Assembly (NCBI RefSeq): GCF_025602895.1
Contig: NW_026516291.1
Coordinates: 1-64,000 of the forward strand
Direction: 5' to 3'
DNA from: Polychytrium aggregatum
Taxonomy: Eukaryota; Chytridiomycota; Chytridiomycetes; Polychytriales
DNA: 64,000 bases
Part shown: positions 58,840-64,000 of the stretch, piece by piece
Layout of the letters: each line of letters opens with the position of its first letter
Numbering within the stretch: the stretch's first letter is position 1
Program-made: the position numbers and the translations under genes
Notes under the pieces: generated by a model
Database searches by the model: none
Told to the model about the DNA's origin: nothing
Seen by the model: the letters and a program-made list of their open reading frames with translations, nothing else

Positions 58840-61800
58840 TTATGCACTCGAGAATCGCGTGACATATGAGGCAGGAATCCAGCCGGCGACCGGGCGGGTG
58901 GTCGGGTTTGTCAGGGGCACATTCTTGGCCTGTCGCTCGTCCGTGAAGAGCGAGCTAACGAGCTTGGGCTCTCCAGCACCGGTTGGACTGGCGAGTGAAC
59001 TCTTGGAGCTCGTGCGCTCGGGTGGGATCTGCGGCTTCAGTAGCTCGGGCGGCACTTTTGTTCCATAGATCCAGGTGCCGTGTCGTTTGCGCACCGAGAC
59101 AACATCGCCCTGGAGAACGGCCCTACGTTAGCGAACTGGCCGAGTCGCTGGTAGCATGCCAACGACCTCTCCCAGGAAGAAACCCCACCGCGCACAACCA
59201 CAGGCAGCAAAGCAGACTTACCTTGGCGATGGTCATTTCGCGGTCGCTGCGAGCAATGTGGTTGTGGATGACCCAAACAAGCTCCTTGCGTGCTCCGATC
59301 TGGCTTGACGACGGGCGAATGCCAAGGGCGCTGGTTGTAGCCAGACTCGGCTCGTAGGAGACATCCTCATCCACAACGGTTCCCTTCATGCTTTCGACAT
59401 CGGCCTCGACCGGGAACACGACGTTGGGCCGTCGAGAAACGTTGCCAACTGTCAAAGTGACCGCCTCCTTATCTTGTCGTTCGGGCCCTTCCAGTGGCTC
59501 AGCGGGTTGCTTGATCTGGTCCTGGAGAGCCGGTGCATCGGGGCGCAGGTCGCCATTCGAAGCACCACGCTCTTGTGCCACACCCGAGCCCAAGCCCGAG
59601 CCCGAGGCAGCCCGAGCAGCCATTTCAGGAGCCGGTATGTCTGGTACTTCAGGAGCACCCTCGGCTTGATCCAGGGCCGCCTCGTTGAGCTCGGAGCGCA
59701 CATGTTGCGGAAGCTTATCCATCACGGCCTCGTGCAGGTTCTGAGGAATGGCGATAAAGTCCTCCTCATCCAGCGGAGCGCTCTCGGTATCGGAGTCGAG
59801 GTGCTGCACCATCGGCGAGCTGGCAAAGTGGACTCGACGGCCAGTCTTGGCTCCAGGCTTTACGGGCTCTTGCGACTCGCTTTCACCGGCAGTATCGCTT
59901 GTGTCTGTCAGAGACTCGTCGCTGGCCTTGGACGGCGCCACGGATGTGCTCCGTACACTGAAGGATGGAGAGTTCTCCATGATTGGAATGTGGACTTGGG
60001 TGGGAGCCTGAGGCTTCAATCCCATGATTTTCTTGAACCGGTTGCCAAATCCGGCCAGCTGAAGCTTGAACTGGCTCGGCGTCGGCGATGAGGTCAGCGA
60101 CAGGTCGTCGCGCGTCTGCAGCTTCACCATCGGCGGTCGAGGGGAGGCACCCACGCGTGGCAGCGACCGATATATCCTTGGCGTCTCATCCACGCCCAAG
60201 GTCGGATCGGCGTTGGGGTCAACCAGAATCCAGTCGCGGCGCTCGACCTTTTCTTTGAAGGTGCTCATGGACTTGCGCAGGTCCTCCTGCCTCTTCGAGG
60301 AACCCAAATCGCGCGACGACCCAGGCTGAGGTCGCAGCGACTCGGTGGCCGGCAGAATGACCTTGGGAGTGCCTGTCGTGCGTTCGCCACGAGGCTCGTA
60401 TGGCTTGTATTCGTCGGTGTGATACGACGTTGACGGCTCTGAATGCTGTGCCGGGACGTTGAGCTGTGCAGGAACATTGAGTTGAACGGTTTGTTGCAAG
60501 CCTTGGACTACGCGAGCCTCGGGATCCTGCATGGCGAGACTTGCCAGGTACTGCGGCATATCCTTCGGTGAGTTTGGCAGGTCCGCACTTGGGGCGGGCT
60601 GTGGGTGGGCACTCTCTGCCAGCGGCTCTGCGTGGCTTTCGAGACCAGGAAGCTGTGTCCGCAGTTGCACATGCTTGGCCAGCTGACTGACGACATTGGC
60701 GTGGGGAGGGAACTGGCTAATGCCGAGGCTGGGCATCAAGCTGTCGCCACGCGAAGGCGGCACAAGCTTGGGAGGGTTGGCGTTGGAGTTGGAGCCGTGC
60801 GAAGAAGGCGACCTGTCGATGGGAGTCACCGTCACGGACATGCCGACGGCTTCCGCAGGAATGCCAGGCAAAGGCTTCCGCTCAGGGGCGGGGGACTGCA
60901 TCGGGTCGATATAGGGCGACTCCTCGAAGCCACTCATGTAGTCGTCCACCGAGGCCATTTCCTGGACCGAATTCGAGACGGGGATATAGACATCGTGGTT
61001 GGGGACGTCTGAGAACTCAAAGTACTCATCTGGCGATACCACATTGACCATTCCCTGCGGAACCAGCTGCGGAGCCGGTTGCGGCGTCAGCATGTCGTCG
61101 AGGATCCTTGGCGAGCTGCTCGACTGGCGCTCGGCCCCGACGGAGCTGTTCATCTCTCGGGGTGGGCCGGGCTCGGGGACATCCAACAGTTCCGCTGAAG
61201 TCGGGGGCAGCTCGGTCGCGCTGAGGCCCTGGCCTGACGCCGATACAGCTGTAATCGGTGTGGCCAGATGCGATTCATTTCGAGCGAGATCGTCATCCGA
61301 CTGACCGCCAAACTTCCTCATCATCACACGGTCGAATTCGAGGAAGGCCTCCCGCTCCTTGGAAGCGACACTGAGGAGGTGCGCGTAGATCTGGGAGACA
61401 AACTTGGACTCTTCCTTCAAGGTCGCGAGGATACCGAGGTTCTTGATGCGAACCCATTCGTCCGTCAGGGCCTTGATGGTCATGACATCCTGGACGGCCC
61501 TGTCGGCCTCGGAGGCTCGATGTCGCTGCTTGTTGATTTCGGTTTCGGCCTTCTGGATCTTCTTATCCTGTTCCTCATTCTGGCGAGCAACGACTCGGTC
61601 GTGGTACTGTGCAGTAGAAACAGTCGCGGTCGAGTAAGAAGGTATGCACGAACGAGCAAGGGCGGATGGGAGCGTTGGCGCAAGCGACGGCAGCCCACGG
61701 CCGACCCGCAGCCCTTGATGTAACGAAGAATGCCCCGGTCCGGCTGTCGGATGTCCAATCAGCCCAGACTCGAATGATCGTCGCCAGCGTGTTGTATCCT

Positions 61801-62721
61801 GCTGTAGCTTGTGCTGGGCGGGGGAGGATAGGGAAGGTACCCGACTCTTGGAGGCTGTCGGCCAGCCCCGAACACTATCTCACTCCCGCATGCTGCAGCT
61901 GCTCATCAGCCCAAGTTCGTACCTGGACACTGATGTTGTGGGTCGCCACTGTTGTCGGGATGCTCTGCTCGATGGACCTGTACAAACAGTCGCCCTGGAC
62001 ATGGATGGCAACATGGATGGCAACATGCAGTGTGAGTACACCGCCCCCATCGCTCTTCCCTTGACTGCGAGCGCTGCATCTGTCTATGCCTTGGGCTGAG
62101 CCACAGCCGAGCGAGGCGGAAGCAGCGAGATAAACCTACGAGTCCCCGGATGTGGCGAGCAAGCTGGAGGTGGGCATTGGCATAGGTGTCGAGACCTGCA
62201 GGCGGCAGGAGGCAAGCAGTGGTCAGTAGCCTAACCGAACGGATCCTTCGAGCTTGGCTCGCTCGCCCGGGTAGATCATGCATGATCGTCGACAAAATCA
62301 AAGAGAAATATCGGCTGGGGTCCTTGCCGAAGTGGGACCCCACCGACAGGAAGCAGCGCCTATTTGGCTGTCCATAACCGTTCCGGAGGACCGACATGAG
62401 CAAGATGGCACAAGCAAGCTGGCATGAGCGAGCTGGCATCAACAAGCCGCCATGCAAGCCAGCAGCCAACCGACCTTTGGGCGAGCCTAGCAACTCGACC
62501 GTTCGGACCGACTTGGTCGAGGCCAGCTCCTTGACGCTGATGCCATAGTCGTAGTAGGCGGTGGCAACAGCCGACAGCGTCTTCCGGAGCTTCTCAGAAG
62601 CCTTGATGATGTTCTTGGCCTTGGCGACGCCGTCCTTGATGTCCTGTGGGCTGATCTTCCACTTCTCGGCCTCGTCCACCGAGGTCGGCAGAACAAACTG
62701 CGGCGTAGGTATGGGCTCCAT
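58840..62721 (-). CDS. BAR/IMD-like plus SH3 adaptor protein
   Basis: Five minus-strand exons (62721-62475, 62195-62140, 61994-61923, 61606-59222, 59109-58840) give 1009 residues. The first about 260 residues are a long, highly charged helical region (KAKNIIKASEKLRKTLSAVATAYYDYG, YHDRVVARQNEEQDKKIQKAETEINKQR, FVSQIYAHLLSVASKEREAF) that resembles a BAR/IMD-type membrane-bending bundle. A long Pro/Ser-rich disordered middle follows. The C-terminus has SH3 sequence: KELVWVIHNHIARSDREMTIAKGDVVSV and, after WIYGTK, the closing GWIPASYV. About 55 residues are inserted between those two parts, where a normal SH3 has only a few. Such proteins link membrane curvature to cortical actin and endocytosis. 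The BAR/IMD call is by pattern only; the SH3 is more certain. The ATG at 62721 follows an in-frame open stretch, so a 5' exon cannot be excluded. Confidence 0.75.
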
Positions 62722-63497
62722 GCAATCGAGACGAGCAACCTGAATCAGAGAGTGTGTTGTGGGGGAAACGGGCTGTTTCGTGTGAGGACGGAGGAGAGAC
62801 GAGGTTGGATGGTGATCCTGGGCTGTTCGACAGCCGAGCAGGAGATGCTTTGCCAGCAAAGTCCAGAGTCGACCGACCAACCAACCAACGGCCCGCAGCC
62901 AGAACAGCAGCATCCGCCAGGAAGATGCTGTTGTGGAGATGCATGCGACCAAAACCCCATTCCCCCCTCCAAAGCACCGAGCCCATTCCCGAATGCAGCA
63001 GGCCATGCGTTGGTTATGGGAGACAGTAAGCCGGCGATGCTGTTCTGGACTATGCCATCGACAGACAGAGGCGTGCTGCAGGAGACGTACGGTTGGAGGG
63101 GGGGCTCCTCAGAAGCAGGCAGCAGATGGATCGCTCGGCAGGAAGAGAAAGACACAGCCGACCGCCCCTCGCTGACGACTGGGTCTTGAGGCCCTGTCCT
63201 CCAGGAAGGACCAGCTTGCTGGCCGCCCTGGCGCCGCCTGTGGCCTGCGCTGGACCGTGCCACCAAGAGCCAACAAGCGCACCAACAAACACTGGCCGCG
63301 ATTGGTGTCGTGCTGGGAGTGCCCAGAGACAGGGCGGCGTGCGACAAAGAGGCGACCGAGACGCAGAGCCGGGCGAAGCGGCCATGGGTGCGGGGCAGCA
63401 ACGGGCTTTGGGTCTGGAACATGGCGCACGAGACCTCGATGGCAGGGACCATCAGCAGGGATGTTCAACGGCGATATAGTGTATAGACGACGCGGCA
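62722..63497. other. Intergenic, scaffold gene 5' flank to partial gene 3' end
   Basis: About 775 bp between two minus-strand genes. Overlapping open frames up to 366 codons on the minus strand are continuous with neighbouring exons by chance and show no domain. No repeat was recognised. Confidence 0.45.
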
Positions 63498-64000
63498 TCA
63501 AGCCAACTCCCCTCCCGCGGCGGTGCTTTTGACATAGATCTGCAGCACGTTCTTGAGCTCCTCGATCTTGCCCGAGTCGCGGTCGAGGACCTGGATGGTC
63601 TCGAGGGTGTGGAAGTTGCCCTTTGTGGCAATAAAATGCAGGTAGACGGACTGGCAAGTGTTGGGCCGGAGTGGTCTGAGCGACCACACCACGCCAGCGC
63701 ACAGCCGAGCGGAGCAATGTCAGGGCCACGATAGCAATGATGCTGCTGGACTCGGGTTGTTGGGCCACGCGCTGGCGATGCCAGCCGAGGCGATACGTAC
63801 CCGAGTTTCACTTCGCTCTCGAGGCAGACGAGCGAGGCATCGGTCTTGCAGTCCTCGGTGTAGCTCTCCACCATCTCTGTTCCGTCCCAAAACATGACCA
63901 GTCAGCGTATCAGCAAGCACCAACAGCACGCTCCAAACAGCACGCACCAGACCCACTCACCCTCGTAGCTCACAGAGAGCTTGGATTCAAACGAGCTGCC
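63498..64000 (-). CDS. Unrecognised gene, 3' part only (runs off the window)
   Basis: Minus-strand exon pieces at 64000-63961 (GSSFESKLSVSYE), 63876 to about 63801 (EMVESYTEDCKTDASLVCLESEVKL) and about 63650-63498 (SVYLHFIATKGNFHTLETIQVL, then SGKIEELKNVLQIYVKSTAAGG and stop). The first junction is in phase with good GT-AG ends. The second is uncertain: the obvious GTACGT donor is out of phase with the coding frame of the last exon, while a weaker GTGAAA donor eight bases upstream would fit. I do not recognise the family. The upstream part lies beyond 64000. Confidence 0.55.

Noticed and set aside
61906-63006. 366-codon minus-strand frame reaching upstream of the SH3 scaffold start
   Set aside because: It reads through introns of the scaffold gene and its upstream part has no coding character.

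Overview
This 64 kb window is nuclear DNA from a fungus. Genes are dense, read on both strands, and are broken into many exons by short GT-AG introns (roughly 50 to 400 bp), with a few GC-AG introns. The protein set points to an early-diverging zoosporic (chytrid-type) fungus. It includes a TEX9 homologue, expected only in organisms that build cilia or flagella. It also has SSRP1 with its HMG box still attached, a class-C-type receptor with a periplasmic-binding-protein-like ectodomain, a FUS/TAF15-like RRM plus RanBP2 zinc-finger protein, and Fanzor (eukaryotic TnpB) relics. The lineage is inferred from gene content; no rRNA or other marker is present. All coordinates were read by hand. For most multi-exon genes the exon phases add up to a complete reading frame, which is strong internal support.

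Layout, left to right. 0-4 kb: accessory region with two tail-to-tail Fanzor copies, both apparently decayed. 4.1-6.0 (+): GT4/SQD2-like glycosyltransferase. 6.7-8.5 (+): endosulfine (IGO1/ENSA). 9.9-11.7 (-): RHO1 GTPase. 13.7-16.4 (+): PP2C phosphatase. 17.4-20.1 (-): TEX9. 20.8-24.5 (-): FACT subunit SSRP1. 25.3-27.8 (+): mitochondrial ABC transporter ATM1. 28.5-29.9 (+): TLC-domain membrane protein. 31.0-32.5 (-): thiazole synthase THI4. 33.1-34.4 (+): SRA1-domain protein. 34.4-35.1: third Fanzor relic. 35.2-36.1 (-): small heat-shock protein. 36.7-37.7 (+): mitochondrial TraB-family protein. 38.1-43.9 (+): about 21-exon receptor. 44.1-45.6 (-): 15-PGDH-like short-chain dehydrogenase with a 12-nt microexon. 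45.9-48.4 (+): FET-like RNA-binding protein. 49.1-51.4 (+): unrecognised acidic protein. 51.9-58.3 (-): 20-exon UFD2 U-box E4 ubiquitin ligase. 58.8-62.7 (-): BAR/IMD-like plus SH3 scaffold. 63.5-64.0 (-): 3' part of an unrecognised gene cut by the window edge.

The genes do not form a pathway cluster; they look like an ordinary mix of housekeeping and signalling genes. Several share short divergent promoters (THI4/SRA1, sHSP/TraB, PGDH/FET, SSRP1/ATM1). A recurring feature is that introns and 5' flanks carry gene-specific minisatellites with 6-21 bp units. The most unusual content is the set of Fanzor fragments, the FET-like protein, the large receptor, the GC-AG introns and the microexon.
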